NCBI RefSeq assembly: GCF_002892835.1
Contig: NZ_PJMB01000007.1
Coordinates: 124,001 to 188,000 of the forward strand
Direction of reading: 5' to 3'
Length of the DNA stretch: 64,000 bases
DNA from: Arthrobacter sp. AFG7.2
GTDB lineage: Bacteria; Actinomycetota; Actinomycetes; Actinomycetales; Micrococcaceae
The stretch's first letter is position 1. Every line of letters begins with the position of its first letter. Below, piece after piece: positions 46,947 through 55,126 of this stretch. The translations under genes were made by a program, and so were the position numbers. The notes under the pieces were generated by a model. It saw only the letters and a list, made by a program, of their open reading frames with translations. It was not told the DNA's origin and ran no database searches.

Positions 46947-49127
46947 GTGCAGGAACAGATGTCAGACCCACTGGTAGGAACGCTGGTGGACAACCGGTAC
47001 GCCGTCAGGTCCAAGCTCGCGCGGGGTGGCATGTCCACGGTCTATGTGGCTACGGACCAGCGGCTGGAGCGGGACGTGGCACTGAAGGTGCTGCACCCGC
47101 ACCTCTCGGCTGACGAAAACTTCCTGGGGAGGCTCGGGCGCGAGGCGAAGGCCGCAGCACGGTTGTCCCATCCTCACGTAGTGGGGGTCCTCGACCAGGG
47201 AAACGACGGCCGGACGGCCTACCTGGTGATGGAATACATCAAGGGCCACACGCTTCGCGACCTCATCAACGACAAGGGCGCGTTGCCACCCCGCCTGGCC
47301 CTGGCGCTGATCGATCCGGTAGTTGAAGGACTGGGTGCTGCGCACACCGCAGGCTTCATCCATCGCGATGTGAAGCCGGAGAATGTGCTGATCTCTGACG
47401 ACGGACGGATCAAGATCGGCGATTTCGGCCTGGCACGTGCGGTGACCACCGCCACCAGCACCGGCGCCCTGATCGGAACGGTTGCCTACCTTTCGCCCGA
47501 ACTCGTCCTGGGAAAACCGGCGGACGCGCGCAGCGACATCTATTCAGTGGGCATCATGCTGTTCGAGATGCTCACCGGACAGCAGCCGTTCGACGGCGAC
47601 GTTCCCATCCAGGTTGCGTACCAGCACGTTAACGGGACCGTCGGGCCGCCATCGGCCCTGGTTCCGGGACTGGCCGCCGAAGTGGACGAGCTGGTGCAGT
47701 GGTGCACGTCGAACGATCCCGAGAACCGGCCAGTTGACGGAAACGCACTGCTCCAGGAATTGCGGCATATCCGTACCCACCTCACTGATGCCGAGCTGGA
47801 TCTGCACCCGCCCGCAGCTGCAGCCGGCGGCGCTGCCGGCACGTCCCACTACCATGCCCCGTTCCAGGATCATGCCCCGTTCCAGGATGTTCCCCCGCGC
47901 CGAAGCCCCGCTGCCTTCGATGACACCGAATATGTTCCCCAACATACGGAGGTCATCGGCCGCACCAACAATCCAACAACGGTCATGCCCTACGGCAAGC
48001 CGGCGGCGCCTCCTTATCCACCTTCCCAGGGCGGCTTCACCTCAGCCGTCCGGTCTGCAGGTCCTGGTTCCAGTGTTACCGGGCGCGCTCTCACGCCCAC
48101 CGGTGATGACTCCGGCCAGACGTGGAGTCCCCCGCCTGCCGTCCTGGGTAAGCGCGCACAGCGCAAGGCGGACAAGGAAGACGAACGGGCGCGGGTCCGC
48201 GCTGCCGCCACCCCGGCCCGGACGCTGCATGAAGGTAATCCCCGGCGCCGCGGCATCCTGTGGGTGATCGTCCTTATTCTTGCGGCCCTGCTGGCAACAG
48301 GCGCAGGGTGGTTCTTCGGTATGGGCCCAGGCGCCGCTGCCGCCATTCCCTCCGTAGCGAACAAGACAGTGGCACAGGCGCAGCAGCTGCTCGATGAGGC
48401 CGGTTTCCGGTCCGTCACCAGCGATGTGTTCGACGATGACGTCCCGTCCGGCCTGGTGGTGGGCAGCGAGCCCGCATCCGGCACCGAAGTCCGCAAGTTC
48501 CAGCCCGTGTCCCTTTTTGTGTCCAAGGGTCCCCAGCTTTTTCCTTTGCCGGAGTTGGCCGGCGGCACCCTGGCAGAGGCCAAGAACAGCCTTAACGCTG
48601 CTGAGATGGCCCTGGGCACCGTAACGGAACAGTTTGACGAAGAGGCACCTGCCGGCACGGTCCTGTCCCAGGACCCGGCCGCCGGCACAGCCGTCCGGCA
48701 CGGCACACCCGTCAGCCTGGCAGTGTCCAAGGGCCCGGAGCCCATTCCCGTTCCGTCCGTGGTGGGCCAGGACAGGGATGACGCTGTTGACGCCATCGAG
48801 GCCGCCGGCTTCCTGGCGGAGGTGGCACGCGAAGAAGTCTTCAGCAGGGATGTTCCGAAGGGTGCGGTGGCAGGCCAGGCGCCGGCAACCGGGACACTCA
48901 TCCGTGGCGACACCGTCACGCTGACCATCTCCAAGGGACCCCGGATGGTGGAGGTCCCCAGCTACATCGGCAAACAGGCTGCGGACGCGCGGAAAGCGTT
49001 GGAAAGCCTGGGCTTCCAGGTTCGGGTGAACAACATCCTGGGCGGCTTCTTCGGAACGGTCCGGGACCAGGATCCGGTCAACAGGGAGGTTCCCGAAGGC
49101 TCGGTGATCACCCTGACAGTGGTGTAA
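46947..49127 (+). CDS. PASTA-domain Ser/Thr protein kinase (PknL/Stk type)
   Basis: Membrane kinase sensing wall fragments or lipid II, 726 aa. Kinase domain residues about 16-275: LARGGMSTVYVATD (Gly loop), Lys47 in VALKVLHP, Asp141 in FIHRDVKPEN, Asp159 in GDFGLAR and GTVAYLSPE. A long Pro/Thr-rich juxtamembrane linker follows. One membrane helix is at about 436-455, then four PASTA repeats from about 464 to the end (each with a VSKGP- or ISKGP-like ending). The start may be GTG 46947 or ATG 46959. The last codons lie in a terminator hairpin. Confidence 0.95.
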   Translation: MQEQMSDPLVGTLVDNRYAVRSKLARGGMSTVYVATDQRLERDVALKVLHPHLSADENFLGRLGREAKAAARLSHPHVVGVLDQGNDGRTAYLVMEYIKGHTLRDLINDKGALPPRLALALIDPVVEGLGAAHTAGFIHRDVKPENVLISDDGRIKIGDFGLARAVTTATSTGALIGTVAYLSPELVLGKPADARSDIYSVGIMLFEMLTGQQPFDGDVPIQVAYQHVNGTVGPPSALVPGLAAEVDELVQWCTSNDPENRPVDGNALLQELRHIRTHLTDAELDLHPPAAAAGGAAGTSHYHAPFQDHAPFQDVPPRRSPAAFDDTEYVPQHTEVIGRTNNPTTVMPYGKPAAPPYPPSQGGFTSAVRSAGPGSSVTGRALTPTGDDSGQTWSPPPAVLGKRAQRKADKEDERARVRAAATPARTLHEGNPRRRGILWVIVLILAALLATGAGWFFGMGPGAAAAIPSVANKTVAQAQQLLDEAGFRSVTSDVFDDDVPSGLVVGSEPASGTEVRKFQPVSLFVSKGPQLFPLPELAGGTLAEAKNSLNAAEMALGTVTEQFDEEAPAGTVLSQDPAAGTAVRHGTPVSLAVSKGPEPIPVPSVVGQDRDDAVDAIEAAGFLAEVAREEVFSRDVPKGAVAGQAPATGTLIRGDTVTLTISKGPRMVEVPSYIGKQAADARKALESLGFQVRVNNILGGFFGTVRDQDPVNREVPEGSVITLTVV
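47853..47888 (+). repeat. 18-bp tandem duplication inside the kinase gene
   Basis: CATGCCCCGTTCCAGGAT occurs twice without a break (47853-47870 and 47871-47888). It encodes HAPFQD twice in the linker between kinase domain and membrane helix. Confidence 0.95.
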
Positions 49128-49150
49128 GCGGGCGTCCGCCTACACCACTG
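49117..49150. terminator. Bidirectional hairpin overlapping the kinase stop codon
   Basis: 15-bp arms (49117-49131 and 49136-49150, one G-T pair) with a 4-nt loop span the TAA at 49125-49127 and end 18 bp before the aroG stop. It serves two convergent genes. Confidence 0.75.
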
Positions 49151-49168
49151 CGGGCCTTATTTCCGGGA

Positions 49169-50560
49169 TCAGCGGCGGGCCAGGGCGCCTGCCACCAGGA
49201 AGGCCATTTCCAGGGACTGCATGTGGTTCAGCCGGGGGTCGCACACGGACTCGTAGCGGTCCAGGAAGGCGTCCTGGTCAACGGGATCAGCGCCGCCCAG
49301 GCACTCGGCAACGTCGTCTCCGGTCATTTCCACGTGCAGCCCGCCCGGTACTGTCCCCAGTGCGTGGTGAACTTCGAAGAAGCCGCGCACTTCGTCGATG
49401 ACGTCGTCGAAATTGCGCGTCTTGTAGCCGTTGGGCGACGTCACGGTGTTCCCATGCATAGGGTCTGTTACCCACAGCACCTGCGCGCCGGAAGCGGTGA
49501 CCTTTTCGACGACGGCGGGCAGCTTCTCGCGGATGTTCCCTGCACCCATGCGGGTGATAAAGGTCAACCGGCCGGGCTCCCGCTCCGGGTCCAGCTTGTC
49601 GATCAGGCGGAGTGCGTCGTCACCGGTAGTGGAGGGTCCGAGCTTGACGCCAATGGGGTTCCGCACCCGCGACAGGAAGTCGACGTGTGCGTGGTCCAGC
49701 TCCCGGGTCCGCTCCCCGATCCAGAGGAAGTGGGCCGAAGTGTCGTACGGGAAGCCGGTGCGCGAATCGATGCGGGTCAGGGCGCGTTCGTAGTCCAGCA
49801 GCAGGGCCTCGTGGCTGGCGAAAAATTCAACGCGCTTCAGGGCCTCGAAGTCGGCGCCGCAGGAAGCCATGAACTGGATGGCACGGTCGATGTCACGGGC
49901 CAGGGACTCATAGCGTGCATGGGCCGGGTTCTCGGTGAAGCCCTTGTTCCACTGGTGCACGGAGCGCAGGTCCGCGAATCCGCCCTGGGTAAAGGCACGG
50001 ATCAGGTTCAGTGTTGACGCGGACGTGTGATAGGCACGGAGCATGCGGGCGGCGTCGTGGCCGCGGGACTCGGGAGTGAAGTCGTAACCGTTGACGATGT
50101 CGCCGCGGTAGGCAGGCAGGGTGACACCGTCCCGCGTCTCGTCGTTTGACGAGCGGGGCTTGGCGAACTGTCCCGCCATCCGGCCCATCTTGATGACGGG
50201 CATTGCAGCACCGTAGGTGAGCACCACGGCCATCTGGAGGATGGTCTTGACGCGGGCGCTGATCTTGTCCGCCGTGGCGGCCTCGAAGGTCTCGGCACAG
50301 TCACCGCCCTGCAGCAGGAAGGCCTTGCCCTGGGCAGCGGCGGCCAGCCGCTCGCGCAGGATGTCCACCTCACCGGCGAACACCAGCGGAGGAAGAACAG
50401 AAAGCTCCTTCACCGATGCATCAAACACGTCCCGGTCCTGCCAGCTTGGCTGCTGGGAGATGGGGAGGTCCCGCCAGTCATCAAGTCCGGGATAGTCGGC
50501 TGCTCCGCTCTGGGCGGTGCTGGACAGCGAGAAGGCGGGTTTTGCAGATAGCTCAGTCAC
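49169..50560 (-). CDS. aroG: Class II DAHP synthase
   Basis: First enzyme of the shikimate pathway: phosphoenolpyruvate + erythrose 4-phosphate to DAHP. 463 aa, the size of the M. tuberculosis and plant (type II) enzymes. Motifs: FLLQGGDCAETFEA, KMGRMAGQFAKPRSS, RAYHTSASTLNLIRAF, SCGADFEALKRVEF, WIGERTRELDHAHVDFLSRV and WVTDPMHGNTV. The GTG start at 50560 has no ribosome-binding site and a TAGTCT element 6 bp before it, so the mRNA may be leaderless. Same neighbour relation to PknL as in M. tuberculosis. Confidence 0.97.
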   Translation of the reverse strand: MTELSAKPAFSLSSTAQSGAADYPGLDDWRDLPISQQPSWQDRDVFDASVKELSVLPPLVFAGEVDILRERLAAAAQGKAFLLQGGDCAETFEAATADKISARVKTILQMAVVLTYGAAMPVIKMGRMAGQFAKPRSSNDETRDGVTLPAYRGDIVNGYDFTPESRGHDAARMLRAYHTSASTLNLIRAFTQGGFADLRSVHQWNKGFTENPAHARYESLARDIDRAIQFMASCGADFEALKRVEFFASHEALLLDYERALTRIDSRTGFPYDTSAHFLWIGERTRELDHAHVDFLSRVRNPIGVKLGPSTTGDDALRLIDKLDPEREPGRLTFITRMGAGNIREKLPAVVEKVTASGAQVLWVTDPMHGNTVTSPNGYKTRNFDDVIDEVRGFFEVHHALGTVPGGLHVEMTGDDVAECLGGADPVDQDAFLDRYESVCDPRLNHMQSLEMAFLVAGALARR

Positions 50561-50636
50561 TATCTAAGACTAGCGGTCGCGCCGCTCCCGGGGACACCGC
50601 ACCGTCACGCATCCTGCCTGCCGCGTCATAACCCGT

Positions 50637-51470
50637 TCAGCCTGCCGCGGCTATCCCGCCGTCGTCCTCCACTTTCGCCGCGGTGCCCTCGCGCCCGCCC
50701 GATCCTGCACCGGGCAGCGGATCCTTGGCAGGCCCCTCGTCAGGCACCGGAGACGCTACCGGCCCGGCAGCTTCCGCCGGCACGGCGCCCTTGCCTGCGA
50801 GCCGAAGCTTGACCACGGCGGCGTATTCGTCCACGTATTCCTGCCCGGAGAGCCGCATCAGCTCGAACATGATCTGGTCCGTGACCTTCCGTTGGACGTC
50901 ACGGTCCTCCGCCTGGTCACGGTAGTGGCTGAAGTCCAGCGGCTCGCCAAAAATCATGCCGATCCTCCGGATGTTCGGCATCCGCTTACCGATGGGCTGC
51001 ACCTTGTCTGTGCCGATCATGGCAACAGGTATCACCGGGACTCCAGCCTGCAGGGCAAGCCTGGCTACGCCCACTTTGCCCCGGTACAGCCTGGCGTCCG
51101 GACTCCGCGTGCCCTCAGGATAGATACCCAGCAGTCCGCCATGCGTGAGGACCTCCATGCCGGCAGTCAAGGAGGCGGCAGAGGCAGCTCCCCCGGACCG
51201 GTCCATGGGCAACTGGTTGGTCAGGCGAAAAAACAGGGCCGTCAGCCTGCCTTTGATGCCGGTACCGGTGAAGTACTCCGACTTCGCCAGGAACACCACG
51301 GGCCTGCGAACCATCAACGGCATAAAGATCGAGTCGGAGAACGAGAGGTGGTTTGAGGCAATAATGGCTGCGCCTTCAGCCGGGATATTGTCCAGGCCCT
51401 TCACCCAGGGGCGGAAAAGAAGCTTCAACACAGGACCGAGGAAAATCCGCTTCATGACCCAATAGAACAC
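50637..51470 (-). CDS. 1-acylglycerol-3-phosphate acyltransferase (PlsC family)
   Basis: Membrane-associated acyltransferase, 277 aa, making phosphatidic acid or a related lipid. The catalytic HX4D motif is SNHLSFSDSIFMP (His and Asp), the acceptor site is IYPEGTRSPDARLYRGKVG, and VPVIPVAMIGTDKVQP follows. The C-terminal 50 residues are Ala/Pro/Gly-rich and variable. It is the gene after aroG on the same strand, 76 bp apart. Substrate could also be a lysophospholipid or mannolipid (an Rv2182c-like gene holds this place in mycobacteria). Confidence 0.9.
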   Translation of the reverse strand: MFYWVMKRIFLGPVLKLLFRPWVKGLDNIPAEGAAIIASNHLSFSDSIFMPLMVRRPVVFLAKSEYFTGTGIKGRLTALFFRLTNQLPMDRSGGAASAASLTAGMEVLTHGGLLGIYPEGTRSPDARLYRGKVGVARLALQAGVPVIPVAMIGTDKVQPIGKRMPNIRRIGMIFGEPLDFSHYRDQAEDRDVQRKVTDQIMFELMRLSGQEYVDEYAAVVKLRLAGKGAVPAEAAGPVASPVPDEGPAKDPLPGAGSGGREGTAAKVEDDGGIAAAG

Positions 51471-51581
51471 GTGAGAAACCTCTCCGGAAGGCGGCCTGCA
51501 AACCCGGCATCGGGCCCGGCCGGCAGTTCAATGCAACCCTACTCTAGTGAGATTTGTGCGGAACAGTGACACGATGGACGC

Positions 51582-52370
51582 ATGAGCGAAAGCAGCATCC
51601 CGTCCCCTCCTGCCGCTTTCAGCTATCCGGGCCACGGGCCGAATGCCAGGATTGGCGTGGCAATCTGCCACGGCTTTACCGGCAGTCCCCTGAGCGTGCT
51701 GCCATGGGCGGAGCACCTTGCCTCGCAGGGTTACGCGGTCACTGTTCCCTTGTTGCCCGGTCATGGTACGGACTGGCGGCATCTGGCCAGGACGCGCTGG
51801 AGCGACTGGTACCGCACCTTCGAGGACGCCTACCTGGAGCTTGGGAGGAGCACGGAGACGTGCTTTGTGGCAGGCCTCTCAATGGGCGGCGCCATCGCGC
51901 TGCTGACAGCGTCCAGGCACAACGTCGCCGGGGTGTCGGTGGTCAATCCTGGCCTGAGCTTCTACGACCGGAGGGTCCGGGTGATTGGCCTGCTGAAGTA
52001 CTTCCAACAGACAACCCTCCCTCTTGAAGAGGAGCAGGCCACGGCAGCAGTCACCAATGATGGGGATTATTCACGGACTCCCCTCTCGGCTGTGCATGAG
52101 CTCAAGAAGCTCTTTGGTGCTGCCGCCCGCGGCCTGACCAAGGTCACGGCACCTGTCCAGGTCTTCAAATCGCGCACCGACTCCGTGGTTCCGCCGACGT
52201 CCCTGGCGCTGCTCCGGAAAGGCCTCGGCAGGCACCTCACGGAAGTGGTTGATCTCCACGCCAGCGGACATGTCGCTACGCTGGACGTGGACGCGCCGGA
52301 GATCTTTGCGAAGTCCAGTGATTTCTTCCACGCCCTCGCCCGCCAGAACACCGCATTGGAGACTCCATGA
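51582..52370 (+). CDS. Alpha/beta hydrolase, carboxylesterase/monoacylglycerol lipase type (copy 1)
   Basis: 262-aa cytoplasmic hydrolase. Oxyanion region: CHGFTGSPLS; nucleophile elbow: GLSMGGAIAL with Ser near residue 102; acid FKSRTDSVVPP; catalytic His in SGHVATLDVDAPEIF. It resembles Est30-type carboxylesterases and bacterial monoacylglycerol lipases. The next gene is a close paralogue and overlaps by 4 nt. Substrate unknown; neighbours encode an acyltransferase and a fatty acyl-CoA ligase, which suggests lipid turnover. Confidence 0.88.
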   Translation: MSESSIPSPPAAFSYPGHGPNARIGVAICHGFTGSPLSVLPWAEHLASQGYAVTVPLLPGHGTDWRHLARTRWSDWYRTFEDAYLELGRSTETCFVAGLSMGGAIALLTASRHNVAGVSVVNPGLSFYDRRVRVIGLLKYFQQTTLPLEEEQATAAVTNDGDYSRTPLSAVHELKKLFGAAARGLTKVTAPVQVFKSRTDSVVPPTSLALLRKGLGRHLTEVVDLHASGHVATLDVDAPEIFAKSSDFFHALARQNTALETP

Positions 52371-53191
52371 CCTCCAGCCTGGACCACAGCCCCTTCAGCA
52401 GCGGCTGCACCGGCGAAGGAGCCCGCATCGGCGTGGTCCTGTCGCATGGGTTCACCGGCAGTCCGCACGGGCTGCGTGCCTGGGCGCAGGCCCTGGCCGG
52501 CGCCGGTTTCGCCGTACGCATGCCGCTGCTGCCCGGACATGGCACCAGCTGGCAGGAACTCGCCCGCACGCGGTGGCAGCAGTGGCACGGTGCCCTGGAC
52601 GACGCGTACCTGGAACTGGATGCTGACTGCGACTACGTTTTTTCGGCAGGATTGAGCATGGGAGGAGCGCTCGCCCTGCGTATCGCGGCAACCCGGCCTG
52701 TGGCCGGGGTGGTCCTGGTGAACCCGGGCCTGGTGATCGACGATCCCCGCGCACCCCTCGCCGGCATCCTGAAGCTGGTGATGAGAAGTACTCCATCAAT
52801 CGGCAACGACATCCTTAAGGAAGGCATGGTCGAAGGAGCATATCCCCGAACTCCAGTGGCGGCCGCCCATGAACTGAACAAGCTGTTCAAGGACACCATC
52901 AGGATCCTGCCAAGGGTGACCGCTCCCGTGCAGGTCTTCCGGTCCACTGTTGACCACGTCGTATCGGACTCCAGCATCCTGGCGCTCCGGCGCGGGCTTA
53001 CCCACGCACCGCTGGACCTGGTCCCCCTTGAAAACAGCTACCACGTGGCCACCCTGGACAACGACGCCGACCGGATTTTCCATGGCTCCGTGGAATTTAT
53101 CCACCGCGTGACCTCCGGTATGAGCCCCGAACGCCCAAGGGCCGCAAGTGCGGAACCACACCTGGAGGCTGCGATCCATGAACAGGCCTGA
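52367..53191 (+). CDS. Alpha/beta hydrolase (tandem paralogue, copy 2)
   Basis: 274 aa. It shares blocks with the preceding protein: GFTGSPHG, PLLPGHGTSWQELARTRW, GLSMGGALAL (nucleophile Ser), TAPVQVFRSTVDHVV (acid) and YHVATLDNDADRIF (His). The ATG at 52367 overlaps the upstream stop as ATGA. The catalytic triad is complete, so both copies should be active. A short C-terminal tail is not present in copy 1. Confidence 0.88.
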   Translation: MTSSLDHSPFSSGCTGEGARIGVVLSHGFTGSPHGLRAWAQALAGAGFAVRMPLLPGHGTSWQELARTRWQQWHGALDDAYLELDADCDYVFSAGLSMGGALALRIAATRPVAGVVLVNPGLVIDDPRAPLAGILKLVMRSTPSIGNDILKEGMVEGAYPRTPVAAAHELNKLFKDTIRILPRVTAPVQVFRSTVDHVVSDSSILALRRGLTHAPLDLVPLENSYHVATLDNDADRIFHGSVEFIHRVTSGMSPERPRAASAEPHLEAAIHEQA

Positions 53192-53741
53192 CTCCGGCTC
53201 GCAGGACCACGGCGCGAACCAGGATGACGCCGTCTGGCTGGACCTGGTCGCCAGACTTGAATCGGATGCGCCCGCTGCCGGCACTGCCGCTGATACCCGA
53301 CCGGGGACGGGACTGCGCCATGACGCAACGGGATCCGGCGGCCGTCCTCCTGCCTTCCGGGACTTTGATCCCCTTGGCCTTGCCGGGGCTGCACCCGCCG
53401 AATTGTCCGCCGCAGAGCGGCAGGCCTCAGCTGGGGCCGCAGCCCCCGAGGCGGGACAAGATGTCCCTGCCGGGCCCCGCGATTATGAGGTGGACCTGGA
53501 CGACGGCGCGTTCGTACCGGAGGAACCGCCCAGCCTGGCCGGAACGGATCCACTGACCATGCTTGCTTGGCTCGCCGCCGTCGGCGGACCCGTGGCGCTG
53601 CTGCTGTCCGTGATGTTCTGGCGCTCCGCGCCCCTGCTGGCCATCGTGGGAATCGTGGCTGTGTTCGTGCTCGGAACTGTCTTCCTGATCATGAAGCTTC
53701 CGCAGGAAAAAGACGAGAACGACGACGGCGCGCGCGTTTAG
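53178..53741 (+). CDS. Uncharacterised membrane protein
   Basis: About 187 aa from ATG 53178, which has a GGAGG Shine-Dalgarno inside the end of the upstream hydrolase gene (14-nt overlap). The first 130 residues are acidic and Ala/Pro-rich with no recognised domain (NRPDSGSQDHGANQDDAVW at the start). Two helices follow: LTMLAWLAAVGGPVALLLSV and LLAIVGIVAVFVLGTVFLIM. It ends in a charged tail. Translational coupling suggests it works with or accompanies the hydrolases; function unknown. Confidence 0.75.
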   Translation: MNRPDSGSQDHGANQDDAVWLDLVARLESDAPAAGTAADTRPGTGLRHDATGSGGRPPAFRDFDPLGLAGAAPAELSAAERQASAGAAAPEAGQDVPAGPRDYEVDLDDGAFVPEEPPSLAGTDPLTMLAWLAAVGGPVALLLSVMFWRSAPLLAIVGIVAVFVLGTVFLIMKLPQEKDENDDGARV

Positions 53742-53843
53742 CGCGGCCGCTCCCCCATCAGCTGCGCGTCAGCGGCCAGCGTCCGCCTCGGGCGCGTCGA
53801 CACCGCGGCGCAGTGACACCGCGTGCGTCGTCATGGTGCTTCG

Positions 53844-54938
53844 TCAGCGGCGCGCACGGCTGCTGACCCGGGACAGGTCGGCTGCTCCGATAAGTCCGGC
53901 ATTGGGTCCCAGCGCGGCCAGCTGGATCCCGGCGGCCGGCCTGAAACCGCGGCCGGTCAGGTTGCGTGCGAAGGCCTTGCGGGCAGGCTCCACCAGCAGG
54001 TCGCCGGCTGAGCACAGGCCACCGCCGATGACGAAAAGCCCGGGATCCAGCGCCGCTGCCAGGTTGGCCAGCCCCAGTCCCAGCCACTCCCCCACTTCTT
54101 CGACCAGCTCCCGCGAGGCTGCGTCACCGGCAAGGGCGAGCTCGGTCACGATGGCACCTGTGATTGCTTCGGTGCGTCCGCCGACGGCTGCAAGGAGGTC
54201 CTGCGCCACCGGAGAGTTCGCCCGCGCCAGTATCCGCGCTTCGCGTCCCAGGGCATTCCCGGATGCGTACTGCTCCCAGCAGCCGCGGTTGCCGCATTCG
54301 CACCGGTGCCCGCCAGGCATGATGATCTGGTGTCCAAACTCCCCGGCCACGCCAAACCGGCCGCGCTCAACCCTGCCGTCCATCACCATGGCACCTCCTA
54401 TGCCGGTACCCAGGGTGATACAGACCAGCCGGTCTTCCCCCTGCCCGGCACCAAAGCGCCATTCAGCCCATGCCGCGGCGTCGGCGTCGTTGGCAAGGAG
54501 TACCGGCCGGCGGAGGAGCTGCTGCAGGTTTGCCCTCAGGGGCTCGTTGCGCCAGGCGAGGTGCGGGCTGAAAAGCACCGTGCCGCCGTCGAGGTCCATC
54601 CACCCGGCCGCGCCAATACCCACGGACCAGATCCGGTGCCCCCTGCCCAGTTCCTCCACGAGCTCGACGATGACCCGCTCCACCGCCCGCGGGTCACTGC
54701 CCGGCGTGGCCCGCCGCGCCTCGCTGAGGATGCGGCCGTCTGCATCCACCACTCCGGCAGCCACCTTGGTGCCGCCGATGTCGATGCCGATGGCGAGGCC
54801 CTTGCGGCCGAGGCGCAGGTGCTCACGAAAGCCCCCGCCGTCGTGCCGTGTCCTTGCCCGGTGGGAGGTGGGCCGCCGCCTCCACGGCGCAGGTCTGCTC
54901 AGGGGCCCGGACTGGTCGCCGGGGGGCGGTACGTACAT
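53844..54938 (-). CDS. ROK-family glucokinase
   Basis: ATP-dependent glucose kinase, about 364 aa. Motifs: AIGIDIGGTKVAAGVVDADG (ATP binding), LLANDADAAAWAEWRFGAG (catalytic Asp), CITLGTGIGGAMVM, GEFGHQIIMPGG and the zinc motif CECGNRGCWEQYASG. I chose ATG 54938 (MYVPPPGDQ), which still leaves about 50 basic residues before the domain; a longer frame to 55025 and shorter GTG starts are possible. Divergent from the acyl-CoA ligase gene. With ppgK it gives the cell two glucokinases. Confidence 0.9.
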   Translation of the reverse strand: MYVPPPGDQSGPLSRPAPWRRRPTSHRARTRHDGGGFREHLRLGRKGLAIGIDIGGTKVAAGVVDADGRILSEARRATPGSDPRAVERVIVELVEELGRGHRIWSVGIGAAGWMDLDGGTVLFSPHLAWRNEPLRANLQQLLRRPVLLANDADAAAWAEWRFGAGQGEDRLVCITLGTGIGGAMVMDGRVERGRFGVAGEFGHQIIMPGGHRCECGNRGCWEQYASGNALGREARILARANSPVAQDLLAAVGGRTEAITGAIVTELALAGDAASRELVEEVGEWLGLGLANLAAALDPGLFVIGGGLCSAGDLLVEPARKAFARNLTGRGFRPAAGIQLAALGPNAGLIGAADLSRVSSRARR

Positions 54939-55126
54939 AATCCCCCATTCTAGGTGCGCCCATTCCACTGCGGCGTACCGAGGCGCGGAGATGCCCCCTG
55001 CATGTCGCAGGCCCGTTGACGGCAAAGTTACCGGCCAGTAACTTTAGATACTGCATGGGCCCGCATTCGGCGTACTAGTCTTTAGGCATACCCCTGTGCG
55101 GGACCTCGGATATCAAAGGAGCTATA

